The notes under the pieces are model-generated. The model was not told the origin of the DNA and searched no databases. It saw nothing but the letters and a program-made list of their open reading frames with translations. From Lentilitoribacter sp. Alg239-R112 (GTDB lineage: Bacteria > Pseudomonadota > Alphaproteobacteria > Rhizobiales > Rhizobiaceae): a DNA stretch of 64,000 bases. The position numbers were made by a program, and so were the translations under genes. How positions within the stretch are numbered: the stretch's first letter is position 1; each line of letters opens with the position of its first letter. Below are positions 36,976 through 46,280 of the stretch, one piece after another. The stretch is from positions 1,736,001-1,800,000 of the forward strand of contig NZ_LS999833.1 of assembly GCF_900537175.1 (NCBI RefSeq), written 5' to 3'.

Positions 36976-38295
36976 CTATCCTGTTCGGAACCGCGCAAGA
37001 AGCCACGCAACAATGTTTCGGATACCTATACCCGATCTAATTTCAAACTCCTCATAATGAAATCGGCGTGACGACAACCCTTCCCGCTTAAGTCCGTGCA
37101 ACATGGCTTTTCGCAAACTTTCTGGTCCGCAATAATAAACATCTGCACTTTTAATCAAAAAATCGACATTTGAAGCAATCATGCTACCCGAGAGCCTCTG
37201 CCCTTTTGAGGAAACAACGAGATGCAGATGAAAACCCTCTAACTTCGTTTTGGACTTCAATTCCTCAAGATGGATCGCATCATTCTCCTCTCGCACACAG
37301 TAAAACAGGTGAATGGGATTATCCGTTTTCTCCAATTCGCTTAGCCATGCCAAAAATGGCGTAATGCCAATACCACCAGCAATCCAAATTTCTGGATTTT
37401 TACCGCGTCGTTTAAAATGGCCAAATGCGCCCGACACTTTTGCTTTTGTTCCCACTTTAATCGCTTGGCCAATTCGGCCGGTATAATCGCCCAGTCGCTT
37501 AATTGTGAAGCGCAGCGTCTCATCTTGCTTTGGAGCTTGTGAGATTGTGAATGGGTGAACTTCTTCAAACCCAGGCAGGCTGAATTTTAGAAATGCAAAC
37601 TGACCTGCACGATGAGAGATACCTCGTTTTTCAGGCTTCAAAGTAACAGATAACGCCGAACCCAAATCTCTGACATCTTCCACGACGAAGGATTTACCTC
37701 CTCTGAAAGGGAGTAAGGTGTAAATATAGCAGATAATTCCAAGAGCGCAGAACACCAGCATGTAGATACCGATCGGCAGGACTGGTGCGAGTGGCTTCAT
37801 CAATAGAATATAATGGATGGCACCAAAGACGAAAAAAGCACCCATCAACTTGTGGGTCCATCGCCACAAATTATAAGGAATGAATGTTACAATAGTAATC
37901 ACGACCAAGGCCAGCAAACCATAAAGACTTAATTCACCGAGTGTTTCACCAAGGTCGGTTAGAAATGTTTCTTGCCCTTTAAGTTCTGCATCTACTGTAT
38001 CGTGGATCAACAGTGATGTAATCGCCAAAATGCCCAGCCATTTATGGATAACATAAATGCGATCCAAACCACCAAAAATGAATTCAAGCCATCGCATTCG
38101 AGTAGCAAGCAACTGAGTTATCGCCATCGCAATGATGGCAACAGAGGCAATATATTGGCTGAACATCGCCGTCCCATCACGACCAATAATCCACTCTGCG
38201 TACCAATATAGAGGAGTTAGAATAGCAGCAAGTATAAGTAAAATTCCAAAAGGACGCATCCGAAACCCAATCATGATCAAAACGATAATCGCCAA
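36976..38295 (-). CDS. Ferric reductase-like transmembrane flavin oxidoreductase
   Basis: 439 residues combining a six-helix ferric reductase/NOX-like membrane domain (about 10-210) with a ferredoxin-reductase-type FAD/NAD(P)H domain (about 215-439). The bis-haem histidine pairs are intact: His84 and His98 in HKWLGILAITSLLIH, His148 and His161 in HKLMGAFFVFGAIH. FAD motif HPFTIS near 245 and nucleotide motif AGGIGITPFLAWL near 315. It would move electrons from cytosolic NAD(P)H across the membrane to an unknown acceptor (metal, O2 or quinone). A large inverted repeat lies 22 bases upstream. Confidence 0.88.
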   Translation of the reverse strand: MAIIVLIMIGFRMRPFGILLILAAILTPLYWYAEWIIGRDGTAMFSQYIASVAIIAMAITQLLATRMRWLEFIFGGLDRIYVIHKWLGILAITSLLIHDTVDAELKGQETFLTDLGETLGELSLYGLLALVVITIVTFIPYNLWRWTHKLMGAFFVFGAIHYILLMKPLAPVLPIGIYMLVFCALGIICYIYTLLPFRGGKSFVVEDVRDLGSALSVTLKPEKRGISHRAGQFAFLKFSLPGFEEVHPFTISQAPKQDETLRFTIKRLGDYTGRIGQAIKVGTKAKVSGAFGHFKRRGKNPEIWIAGGIGITPFLAWLSELEKTDNPIHLFYCVREENDAIHLEELKSKTKLEGFHLHLVVSSKGQRLSGSMIASNVDFLIKSADVYYCGPESLRKAMLHGLKREGLSSRRFHYEEFEIRSGIGIRNIVAWLLARFRTG

Positions 38296-38316
38296 CTATA
38301 AGCGTTTTGTCGAATG

Positions 38317-38365
38317 GTCAACTTTAGTTTATGGGAATTTGTGCCCATATAAACTAAAGTTTGAC
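38317..38365. repeat. Long imperfect inverted repeat ahead of the oxidoreductase
   Basis: GTCAACTTTAGTTTATGGG (38317-38335) mirrors GTCAAACTTTAGTTTATATGGG read on the minus strand from 38365 to 38344; 19 paired positions with a one-base and a two-base insertion, loop of eight. It lies between the trpE(G) stop and the oxidoreductase start, same strand. No T-run follows, so a regulator site is more likely than a terminator. Confidence 0.7.
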
Positions 38366-38410
38366 GAAAACTAAACGCCAAAGATCATATCAAGTGCTAA
38401 TCAGCAGAAA

Positions 38411-40582
38411 TTATCTTTTTGCTATGTGCGCCACCACATTTTCAATCATCTTAATACCAGCATCTTGCCCCAAACTCATGATTGATTCTGGGTGAAACTG
38501 GACTGCAGCAAGGCCATTATCCAAATCTTCAATTCCCATAGGAACACCATCACTCGTCTGGGCAGTTATTTCTATACTATCGGGCAAGCTCTTAGGGTCT
38601 ACAAAAAGAGAATGGTATCGCCCTACGGCAACTTCATCTTCTAATCCTGAAAAAACAGCACTTTGGGTATTAACAGAAATGCGAGACGGCTTTCCATGCA
38701 TCGGGATATCCAGCTGACCAAGTTTGCCGCCGCAAAATTCGGCGATTGCTTGCATACCTAAGCACACCCCAAAAATCGGAACATCGTGGCTTTGCGCAAG
38801 CCTGATTGTGCGATTACAATCAAAATCAGATGGGTTCCCTGGACCAGGTGAGAGCACCACTAAGTTTGGTTTGTACTTTTTAAAAACTTCATCAGCAACA
38901 GGTGACCTAACAGTAGTCACCTCGGCTCCTGTTTGGCGGAAGTAATTGGCAAGCGTATGCACAAATGAATCTTCATGATCCACGAGGAGTATGGACACAC
39001 CGTTACCAACAGCGTTTCCTCTTGCCGACGTACTTGCACTATTGCTTGCCATATCTCCTCTAACCGCTGCCAACATAGCCGATGCTTTCAACTCAGTTTC
39101 CGCCTCTTCATCTTCGGGTACAGAATCATTAAGCAAGGTTGCGCCTGCCCGCACTTCTGCAATGCCATCTTTAATGCGGATCGTACGAAGCGTAAGACCG
39201 GTATTCATATCACCATTGAAATTAATCATGCCAATAGCGCCACCATACCAACATCTGGCGCTTTTTTCATGCTCTTCGATAAATCGCATAGCCCATAATT
39301 TCGGCGCACCAGTGACCGTCACCGCCCATGCGTGAGACATGAACCCATCAAAAGCATCCATTCCCTTGCGCAGGCGCCCTTCAATATGGTCCACCGTATG
39401 AATAAGCCGTGAATACATCTCAATTTGACGACGTCCAATCATGCGAACCGAACCTGGTTCGCAAACACGACTTTTGTCATTGCGATCAACATCCGAGCAC
39501 ATGGTAAGTTCAGATTCTTCCTTCTTAGAATTTAAGAGTGCCAGAATTTGCTCAGAATCTTCTATCGCGTCTTTACCCCGTTTGATTGTTCCCGAAATCG
39601 GACATGTTTCAATCCGACGACCATTCACACGAACAAACATTTCCGGCGAAGCACCAACCAAATATTCCCCCTCACCTAGATTGATGAAAAACGAATAGGG
39701 AGACGGATTTATTTCTTTCAATCTACGTGCAATATCAGAGGGCTTATCCTGACATTTTTCAAAGAACATTTGCCCCGGAACAACTTCAAAAAGATCACCG
39801 CACCTAAAACTCTCTTTTGCTTTCTCAACGAGTTTTGCATATTCACCTGGGTTGTGATCACCGCGAGGTGGTGTTTTTTCGGCCGGCAAAAATGGAGTTT
39901 CTTCAATACTGGCATCTTTACCTTCAGTAGTCAGCTTGTCGGTAGAGAATTCATAACTTTCCACCCATGCTTCTGTTGAATGATGGTCCACTACCAAAAT
40001 CTCGTCGGGTAAAAACAGCACAAGATCCCGCTGAGTATCGGAGCGCTCGATTTTGTATTCGATAGGATCGAATTGGAATGTCAAATCATAACCAAATGAT
40101 CCGAACAGGCCTAAATTGCCATCCTGATCTGAGTGAAAGAGATCCACAATAATACGTAAAACCGTAAACACAGTCGGCATTTTTGATCGTTCTTCTTCCG
40201 TAAACTGGCGGTGAGGTTCCGCAACAACTACTTCTGCATGAGTTTCTTTCGTTTCAAGAATCTGCACGTCAGCCTTTCCATCTAGTGCCGCCAAGATCAT
40301 CGACAATAAAACCGTCCCACGTTGGTTATAAGCGTCAATCGAGATATTGCGCCCTTTCGCAGACAGGCCCAATGGCGGGTCGATAATGGCCGTATCCCAC
40401 CGGGTATATCTGCCGGGATATTCATAATTGGATGAGAATGCTGCACCTCGACGTGAATCAAGCGCGTTGATATATGTGGAAGTCGCATCACTATAGGATC
40501 GCGGTTTGCGTGTCCTTGCAATTGTCACTCCACCTTTTGTGACGTAAGTCTCAGCTTCAGCACTCATAATTTTATAATCCAT
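38411..40582 (-). CDS. trpE(G): Anthranilate synthase, fused TrpE and TrpG
   Basis: 723-residue fusion of both subunits, characteristic of Rhizobiales. The TrpE chorismate-binding part covers about 1-510 ([49 protein letters not shown]). The TrpG amidotransferase covers about 525-723 with catalytic Cys in [12 protein letters not shown] and His/Glu in [10 protein letters not shown]. It makes anthranilate from chorismate and glutamine. The start is uncertain: ATG at 40582 or 40567, neither with a clear ribosome binding site. Expression is governed by the trp leader upstream. Confidence 0.96.
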   Translation of the reverse strand: MDYKIMSAEAETYVTKGGVTIARTRKPRSYSDATSTYINALDSRRGAAFSSNYEYPGRYTRWDTAIIDPPLGLSAKGRNISIDAYNQRGTVLLSMILAALDGKADVQILETKETHAEVVVAEPHRQFTEEERSKMPTVFTVLRIIVDLFHSDQDGNLGLFGSFGYDLTFQFDPIEYKIERSDTQRDLVLFLPDEILVVDHHSTEAWVESYEFSTDKLTTEGKDASIEETPFLPAEKTPPRGDHNPGEYAKLVEKAKESFRCGDLFEVVPGQMFFEKCQDKPSDIARRLKEINPSPYSFFINLGEGEYLVGASPEMFVRVNGRRIETCPISGTIKRGKDAIEDSEQILALLNSKKEESELTMCSDVDRNDKSRVCEPGSVRMIGRRQIEMYSRLIHTVDHIEGRLRKGMDAFDGFMSHAWAVTVTGAPKLWAMRFIEEHEKSARCWYGGAIGMINFNGDMNTGLTLRTIRIKDGIAEVRAGATLLNDSVPEDEEAETELKASAMLAAVRGDMASNSASTSARGNAVGNGVSILLVDHEDSFVHTLANYFRQTGAEVTTVRSPVADEVFKKYKPNLVVLSPGPGNPSDFDCNRTIRLAQSHDVPIFGVCLGMQAIAEFCGGKLGQLDIPMHGKPSRISVNTQSAVFSGLEDEVAVGRYHSLFVDPKSLPDSIEITAQTSDGVPMGIEDLDNGLAAVQFHPESIMSLGQDAGIKMIENVVAHIAKR

Positions 40583-40597
40583 CTTAATTCAGCGCAC

Positions 40598-40628
40598 AAA
40601 AAAAGCCGCGTATTTTTCAAAACGCGAC
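40598..40628 (-). terminator. trp attenuator terminator and competing stem
   Basis: On the minus strand GTCGCGT and ACGCGGC (seven pairs, one wobble) flank a ten-base loop and are followed by seven T residues. The competing antiterminator is GCGGCC, just after the leader peptide stop, pairing with GGTCGC that overlaps the terminator's first arm. A third stem formed by the leader peptide end (GGGCTCGCT) with AGCGGCC completes the classical attenuator. Confidence 0.88.
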
Positions 40629-40663
40629 CTCAAACAAAAAGCAAATATATGCAACGGCCGCTT

Positions 40664-40708
40664 TTAGCGAGCCCACCACCACATACCATTTTGCATTTGT
40701 ATATTCAT
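40664..40708 (-). CDS. trpL: trp leader peptide
   Basis: 14 residues, MNIQMQNGMWWWAR, with three consecutive Trp codons, then TAA. It matches the Sinorhizobium leader in ending WWWAR. The ATG sits seven bases after the -10 element, so transcription should begin at or next to the ATG and the message be leaderless, as established for S. meliloti trpL. In that organism the released leader RNA (rnTrpL) and the peptide itself also act in trans; the same here is inference. Confidence 0.92.
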   Translation of the reverse strand: MNIQMQNGMWWWAR

Positions 40709-40715
40709 GACACAT

Positions 40716-40744
40716 TGGATAGCTCAGCTAAGATCAACATGCAA
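40716..40744 (-). promoter_or_regulatory. trp operon promoter
   Basis: Minus strand -35 TTGCAT (40744-40739), 17-base spacer, -10 TATCCA (40721-40716). The predicted start coincides with the A of the trpL ATG at 40708. Confidence 0.75.
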
Positions 40745-40799
40745 GTGTCTACATGCAAACAATTCTATAATCGCAATTCGCGGAACTGAAATAACAATA

Positions 40800-41900
40800 T
40801 TAACGATCAAGAATAGAACGGATTTCTATCAGGTTTGACCTAAATCTAAGGATATAAAAACCCATTGTCGCCAAGTGAGTTGGCATAATCCAACCACTCT
40901 CATTACCGTTTGAGATAACAGCAGGTTGAATACGCAACGCCGCGACGAGCTGCTCTTCCATTTCATCCCACGGACGATCAAGATTACGTTGACTGATAAC
41001 CTCTACAAAATCGGCATGGGCGGCCTGCAAGATACCATGATAGGCATAAAGCTGACCAAAAGCGAACCAGAAGCGATCGTCGGCGCGCGTATCAAACCAA
41101 CCAGCATTACTCGACTCTGAGCGTGTACGAAGAATTGCGGATGTTGAGCCTATATCAGATGCAATACGATCTAAAAACCGAATGAGATTGTCAGCTCGCG
41201 CATCAAACACAGCATCGCACTTAACCAATCGCTGATTATAGCCGTTCAAATGCCCTTGACCCGTGCGGTAATAGCTCTGAGATGGCGTCGTGAAACCAAA
41301 CGGGTTTGTACTAAAATACCAACGTTCCTCATCAGTTTGCATAACTCCACGCGCTTCTTGTAAGTCATTATCAACTTGTGAGGTGCCACGAACACGACCA
41401 AGCGTATCAACCAGTTCCGCAGTTGTTCGTCGGATCGCCTGATTAACACCTCTTTGAAACGAGGCTTTATTATCAAAGAACGGTGTGTGGTCCCAGTCGA
41501 TACCAAAAAAACCGGCCTTATAAAGCAGGCTTGAAGAAACCCATGCATTCTGATTAACATTAAAATCAATCAGATCGCCAGTTACTGTCACAATGCCAGA
41601 TGGCGCACAAAGATCATTTCCAACCACAGTGCCAGGAATAGCTGCTTCTGAAAATTCATACTTGTCAGTATATTGCGGATCAAAACCATGCCACACTTGC
41701 GTATTGTAGGTGAAATAACCATACCCGCCGAAAATAAAGAAAACGACGAAGCCGATAACAATCCGTAAAATCCAACCGCTTGCTTTATACCAAGCAATCA
41801 GCGCGACAAATGGGGCTAAGATAAACGCTATAACAGCCAAGAAACCGCGTTTGATAGCTGAGAATATTTTTCCGAAAAATTCTATAACAGGATCAAGCAT
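40800..41900 (-). CDS. DUF2333 family membrane protein
   Basis: 366 residues with one or two N-terminal transmembrane segments (FLAVIAFILAPFVALIAWY about 20-38; ILRIVIGFVVFFIFGGYGYF about 44-63) and a large remaining domain, probably extracytoplasmic. Family-like stretches: DLIDFNVNQNAWVSSSLLYKAG, FFDNKASFQRGVNQAIRRTTAELVD, NAGWFDTRADDRFWFAFGQLYAYHG and MPTHLATMGFYILRFRSNL. I recognise it as DUF2333, function unknown. Last gene of a five-gene operon; its start overlaps the preceding stop by eight bases. Confidence 0.82.
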   Translation of the reverse strand: MLDPVIEFFGKIFSAIKRGFLAVIAFILAPFVALIAWYKASGWILRIVIGFVVFFIFGGYGYFTYNTQVWHGFDPQYTDKYEFSEAAIPGTVVGNDLCAPSGIVTVTGDLIDFNVNQNAWVSSSLLYKAGFFGIDWDHTPFFDNKASFQRGVNQAIRRTTAELVDTLGRVRGTSQVDNDLQEARGVMQTDEERWYFSTNPFGFTTPSQSYYRTGQGHLNGYNQRLVKCDAVFDARADNLIRFLDRIASDIGSTSAILRTRSESSNAGWFDTRADDRFWFAFGQLYAYHGILQAAHADFVEVISQRNLDRPWDEMEEQLVAALRIQPAVISNGNESGWIMPTHLATMGFYILRFRSNLIEIRSILDR

Positions 41901-43194
41901 AACCTGATGTCCCCTCTGTTTGATAATAGCGCTGGCGCCAAGCTGCCTTATCTTTGAGATAGGAATTCTTGAGCACGTCTACAACCACTTGCTTAAACTC
42001 ATCATTATAGTTCTGATAAGCTTCATAGAAGCCTTGCTTATCAAAAACAAACCGCGAAACAAAATCATATGGATTAAGACGTGACAATAAACGATTCACA
42101 AGCCACTTCTCATCATGCATTGGGTTGCCCCGCGAAACACGAAGCCAGTTTTCCGCATTCAGTTCATGCGTGGCTAGCTTCCCAACATCATCAATTCGTT
42201 CGGCAGCGTCTTGATAAATATCAAATCGGCCATCTTTGCGAACCAATTTTCTATTGTCCCGTAACCATGATTTTATTGCAGGGTCCGCAAGTGAGTTAAA
42301 GGATGGATAAGCTTGTTTTTCCGCAAGAATGTCTCGAACAGCCATCTCGGCTCGGTGATCAAAAAAACCTGATTTCAAAGCCCACTTATCATTTGGCCTT
42401 TGCAACCGATCTGAGGACGTCAAGAACTGAAAAATGTTTTTGTAGTCATCAATATCTATATAACTGACTTGCCACGGTCTAGATCGGCGAAACCCAGGTG
42501 CTTTTGAATCGCAAATGACTGTTGTTGTTCGCTCGTCTTTGAAAATAAAAATCCCACCGAAATGGTTTGCCCAAAATGAACCTTGATCAAAAACCAAATG
42601 ATCCGGAACAAGTTTATTATGGCGAATATCTCCGGTTTTTGCTGCTAGTTCGACCATGCGATCAATCAGAGCATCATCCCGCCAGGCATGTTCGTTAACC
42701 TCCAAACGATCAGCAAGAGTGCGAAGTTCATTGGCCTTATCAAGCAATTCATCGGCAGATTTCACATCAAACTGAACTTCTTCGATGGATAAAATATCTT
42801 CAATATCTTCAACACGCGCAATCGGATCATCAATCTCGCCATAAAGAGCGTCTTTAATTGTAACAGCCCTCAGTGCTCGTTCATTTGCCCGAAAGAACCG
42901 ATGCATCAGCTCGCCTGTATTCGAGAACTGGGTATGGACAACAGGCAAATGCTCCTGCTCTGGAGAAACAATAACAAATCGTCGATTTACACCAAGTGGG
43001 TCAAGGTAATTCTGATCATCCATCTCGTTCGCAATTTCGGGTGAAAAACCAGTCATATCAACATGAAATTGATCTAATGCGGTTGGTTTTAGTCCAAAAC
43101 CAATCATTGCTTTTCTATAGCGTTCGACAAGATAATCTTGTGAGACATCCAACAAGCGCCCATAAATCAGATCGTTTTCATAAAGTAGCTTCAT
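41893..43194 (-). CDS. Uncharacterised soluble protein of the AAA operon
   Basis: 433 residues without signal peptide or membrane helices. I recall similar Rhizobiales proteins labelled DUF6638, not verified. Visible: a beta-rich middle (FDQGSFWANHFGGIFIFKDERTTTVICDSKAPGF), an acidic helical stretch (RVEDIEDILSIEEVQFDVKSADELLDKANELRTLADRL, about 121-158), and a C-terminal helical part with repeated aromatic residues. Its start overlaps the AAA gene stop by four bases (ATGA), so the two products are probably made in fixed ratio and may interact. No catalytic motif is recognised. Confidence 0.8.
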   Translation of the reverse strand: MKLLYENDLIYGRLLDVSQDYLVERYRKAMIGFGLKPTALDQFHVDMTGFSPEIANEMDDQNYLDPLGVNRRFVIVSPEQEHLPVVHTQFSNTGELMHRFFRANERALRAVTIKDALYGEIDDPIARVEDIEDILSIEEVQFDVKSADELLDKANELRTLADRLEVNEHAWRDDALIDRMVELAAKTGDIRHNKLVPDHLVFDQGSFWANHFGGIFIFKDERTTTVICDSKAPGFRRSRPWQVSYIDIDDYKNIFQFLTSSDRLQRPNDKWALKSGFFDHRAEMAVRDILAEKQAYPSFNSLADPAIKSWLRDNRKLVRKDGRFDIYQDAAERIDDVGKLATHELNAENWLRVSRGNPMHDEKWLVNRLLSRLNPYDFVSRFVFDKQGFYEAYQNYNDEFKQVVVDVLKNSYLKDKAAWRQRYYQTEGTSGYA

Positions 43195-45107
43195 TCAGCC
43201 CACCTGCCATCTGCACGCATAGCTTCAATCTCACCGATAGCACGTTCACGCTGGCGTTCACGTCGAATAATCTCTTCCACAGCCGCCGCATCACTTTTAT
43301 CGGTGTATCTGAATTCTGAATCCGCGTATCGATTGATTTCCTGCAAAACCATTTCCATTGTAAATGGCTGGCGAAGTTCTGAAATCATATCTGATTTTTC
43401 GTCATAAGACTTATGCATAAATGCTTCTGGTGTTTCAAACCATTCATCAGGAAGTTCTACATCCATAGACCGCATCTTTATTGCGTCAGTAATATTTTTA
43501 ATTGCACGACCGGTAAAGCGTGATTCCGCCTGTTTGATAGCATGTAGATAACCACCCACATCTGCCATGTTTTCGATCGCACCATTTTCTTGTTCAAAAC
43601 GATCCCAAACCCTCAACAACCCCTCTTCCTTTGGGCGGCTGTGACCTTCATAACTCTGCGCAACAGCTTTTTTTATTTGCTGCCCCTCAAAAAGATCATG
43701 ATCACCCAACTCGATTGAATGATTTTTACCAGCCAATAAAACAAAGATATCGACATAATCATCTTCTGATTGGGGGCCATCAACGAGCCATCTCGCGCTT
43801 GCTCTTTGACGCAATGCATCATCCACATTCTCCGGATAGTTAGAGAACATGCCAAATGCGCAGTTTCCGCGAATAACCGTTGATGCGCCTGCAAAACTTT
43901 CCATCAGCACCGCAGTTACTTCTTGCTGTCCGGCAGATGCCTTATCGTCAGATCGTTTTGCCGCAATCTGATCAATATCATCCACCGTACCCAAAGAAAT
44001 AGCCCGAGGATCAATCACATTATTGACAAATTCTTTGCAGTTTTGACCAGATTTACCCTGATAAGATGAGATTTGATCTACGCCGAAATTTTCATAATGG
44101 AACGGATAACCCGCGACCTGACAATAATCATTGATCATACCTGCAAGCATTTGAATAAGGATTGTTTTACCCGTACCCGGCATACCGTCCCCAATAAAGG
44201 TAAACACAAAACCGCCCTGCTCCACAAAGGGATTCATCTGTCGATCAAAATCATACGCCATCAACATTTTAGCAAGTTTTAGCGCCTGATACTTGGCAAT
44301 ATGGTTTCCGATAATTTCATTTGGTTTTTTGAAATTCATCACCAGTTGCTTGCGCGCTTTACCTGGTGGCGTTTCAAATCCATCAATTGTGAAATCATCT
44401 TGCTCGATACGAATGTGGCTATTTGCAAAGCCTTGCAGGGCAACAAATCTTTTACGTCTTGAAATCAAAGCTTGAAGGGTTTGTTCAATATAAGTTCTAC
44501 ATCGAGAAACAAGCGTATCATCAGATGATACGCCATCAGCAACATCCTCTAGACCAGATATGATTGATTTAAGTACATCTTGCGGAGTATCGAAATTAAA
44601 GTCCGGAGCCTCAACATCATTCACCGCATCCGTATCCACTGGTAAATGACGCATGAGATAACAAGTTACAGTAAACGCTGTTACATAAGCCGATGCAGCC
44701 AGAAGATTTTTATAATTTTTGGCATCTTCACCCGATAAAGGAGACGTAGCGTTCTGTGATTTCAGATCTTCTAGAGAAGTCGATTTCGCAAAATTATCCG
44801 CAATCGCAAGAGCCACAGCTGCCCCGCGTCGTGTGCGAAATAGCAAATTATGTTGAGCTACAGATAATAAATCATCTTCAGGGCTGATCCCCTTTAACGT
44901 TTTCGCCAATTCAACTTCATTAGTTTTTCGTGTCCCGCGACTGGAAACGGTTGATACAAATCTTCGCCTTGTCCCTGCGAGCGGGGTCGATGAACGTGCA
45001 TCGCTCTGCTCAAGCGTGATAAATCTTGTAATAAGCATCTGAGCCGTTGAAAGATGAGATTTAATCGCATCTTCATGGATTGTTGTCAGGCCACTACTTT
45101 GTTCCAT
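43191..45107 (-). CDS. Unusual AAA+ ATPase
   Basis: 638 residues. About 1-230 is a helical region of no recognised family; the AAA+ core covers about 260-490. Walker A is GDGMPGTGKT at 306-315. Walker B is degenerate: LGTVDDID at 372-379 offers two Asp but no clear DE pair. Sensor-1 Asn is likely in MFSNYPENVDD (about 420-430), with ALRQRASARW (431-440) supplying arginine-finger candidates. The C-terminal 150 residues are helical and highly charged. No protease, nuclease or membrane domain is fused. Neighbours on both sides are coupled (3-base gap upstream, 4-base overlap downstream). Confidence 0.85.
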   Translation of the reverse strand: MEQSSGLTTIHEDAIKSHLSTAQMLITRFITLEQSDARSSTPLAGTRRRFVSTVSSRGTRKTNEVELAKTLKGISPEDDLLSVAQHNLLFRTRRGAAVALAIADNFAKSTSLEDLKSQNATSPLSGEDAKNYKNLLAASAYVTAFTVTCYLMRHLPVDTDAVNDVEAPDFNFDTPQDVLKSIISGLEDVADGVSSDDTLVSRCRTYIEQTLQALISRRKRFVALQGFANSHIRIEQDDFTIDGFETPPGKARKQLVMNFKKPNEIIGNHIAKYQALKLAKMLMAYDFDRQMNPFVEQGGFVFTFIGDGMPGTGKTILIQMLAGMINDYCQVAGYPFHYENFGVDQISSYQGKSGQNCKEFVNNVIDPRAISLGTVDDIDQIAAKRSDDKASAGQQEVTAVLMESFAGASTVIRGNCAFGMFSNYPENVDDALRQRASARWLVDGPQSEDDYVDIFVLLAGKNHSIELGDHDLFEGQQIKKAVAQSYEGHSRPKEEGLLRVWDRFEQENGAIENMADVGGYLHAIKQAESRFTGRAIKNITDAIKMRSMDVELPDEWFETPEAFMHKSYDEKSDMISELRQPFTMEMVLQEINRYADSEFRYTDKSDAAAVEEIIRRERQRERAIGEIEAMRADGRWAE

Positions 45108-45110
45108 TGA

Positions 45111-46259
45111 TTAGACCCCTATCACTTGATTGCCAGAAATTACATGCACGGTGAAGCCATTAAACAACTCGGATGCCTGACCATCAGCATAAAGCGCCTG
45201 ATAAGCTTCGTGCGGCACCAATGCATGTTTTTCATAATGACTCACACCCTGCCGCGTTGCTTCTAAATCATCGGTATTGATATGAAACTCATCACGCGCG
45301 GGGCTAGACGACCATAATCCACGTTTTGCAGGACGCTCAGCTTTTGAGAACACTTCCTGCATTGTCCATGTTAGCACCCATGCATTTTGAGGTTTTCTAA
45401 CTTTCGATAATATTTGCGATACCCTGTCACTATTTGCAGTAAATCCTGCTCCATAAAACGGGCCTAAGACAAAACGGCGCAATTGCTTAAGGTGGAGATA
45501 TTCAAAATCCTCATCTAAGTTTTGTGCAATTGTTATTGGCTTCAAAGAATATGAACTATTCTTTCCAGTAAACTCATCAAATTGAACAGCAAACTCAGGA
45601 TTAAGAAGGCCGCCCACAGGCAATGGAATATTCAAATTTGGCTTCAACTTACCATTCCTGCCAACCAGCATTTCTGAAATCTTCTGGCTCGAGTCTTCAA
45701 TCGTTGCCATATAAACAATCGGAAGCGTCGCAGAGCCGTCAAATGCACCCCAGTGAAGCACGTAAAATGGTCGACCGTTTCGTGGGTTCACAGACACTTT
45801 TATAGTTTCTGGCAAGATATGTGAATTAAATATCTCGCCCTTCTGAATCTGGCTTAAATAATGATATTCTGCAATCTCGGATTGCTGCTCTTTAGGAAAC
45901 CCTTTACGGCGAAAGATGTGGTCAATCATCTCCTTCTTAATAAGAGCTGGATCACGCAGCTTGGCAAGCTCACGGTCTGCATCTTTACGATCAGCTTCCA
46001 ATTCCAAAAGATTTTGGAATACGGGAAAACCACTTTCCGCCTGATCAATCCGAAATTTTGACTTAAGCGCTAATCGATGCTCCCAACAAGAAAACGTCGT
46101 TGTGAGTTTTGATAAGTATGGCTCGATGGTTTTACCAACAAGCTCATGGCCATAAAGTGGAGAACTACTATCTGAGAGAAATACTCGCAGACCATCCAAA
46201 GCGAAATTCATAGATTGAAAATATCGCTGAACCGTACTTTGTCCGGCTTGTGCGTTCAA
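45111..46259 (-). CDS. Uncharacterised protein of the AAA operon
   Basis: 382 residues, predicted soluble, not recognised. An N-terminal helical part includes a charged coiled stretch (LLELEADRKDADRELAKLRDPALIKKE, about 84-110); residues about 150-290 look beta-rich (IKVSVNPRNGRPFYVLHWGAFDGSATLPIVYMATIED); a C-terminal tail carries WSSSPARDEFHINTDDLEATRQG. No catalytic signature is visible. It lies 22 bases after the coiled-coil gene and three bases before the AAA gene, so it is certainly part of the same message; a partner or substrate adaptor role is only a guess. Confidence 0.78.
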   Translation of the reverse strand: MNAQAGQSTVQRYFQSMNFALDGLRVFLSDSSSPLYGHELVGKTIEPYLSKLTTTFSCWEHRLALKSKFRIDQAESGFPVFQNLLELEADRKDADRELAKLRDPALIKKEMIDHIFRRKGFPKEQQSEIAEYHYLSQIQKGEIFNSHILPETIKVSVNPRNGRPFYVLHWGAFDGSATLPIVYMATIEDSSQKISEMLVGRNGKLKPNLNIPLPVGGLLNPEFAVQFDEFTGKNSSYSLKPITIAQNLDEDFEYLHLKQLRRFVLGPFYGAGFTANSDRVSQILSKVRKPQNAWVLTWTMQEVFSKAERPAKRGLWSSSPARDEFHINTDDLEATRQGVSHYEKHALVPHEAYQALYADGQASELFNGFTVHVISGNQVIGV

Positions 46260-46280
46260 TATCTTACCCTCGGATCGGCT

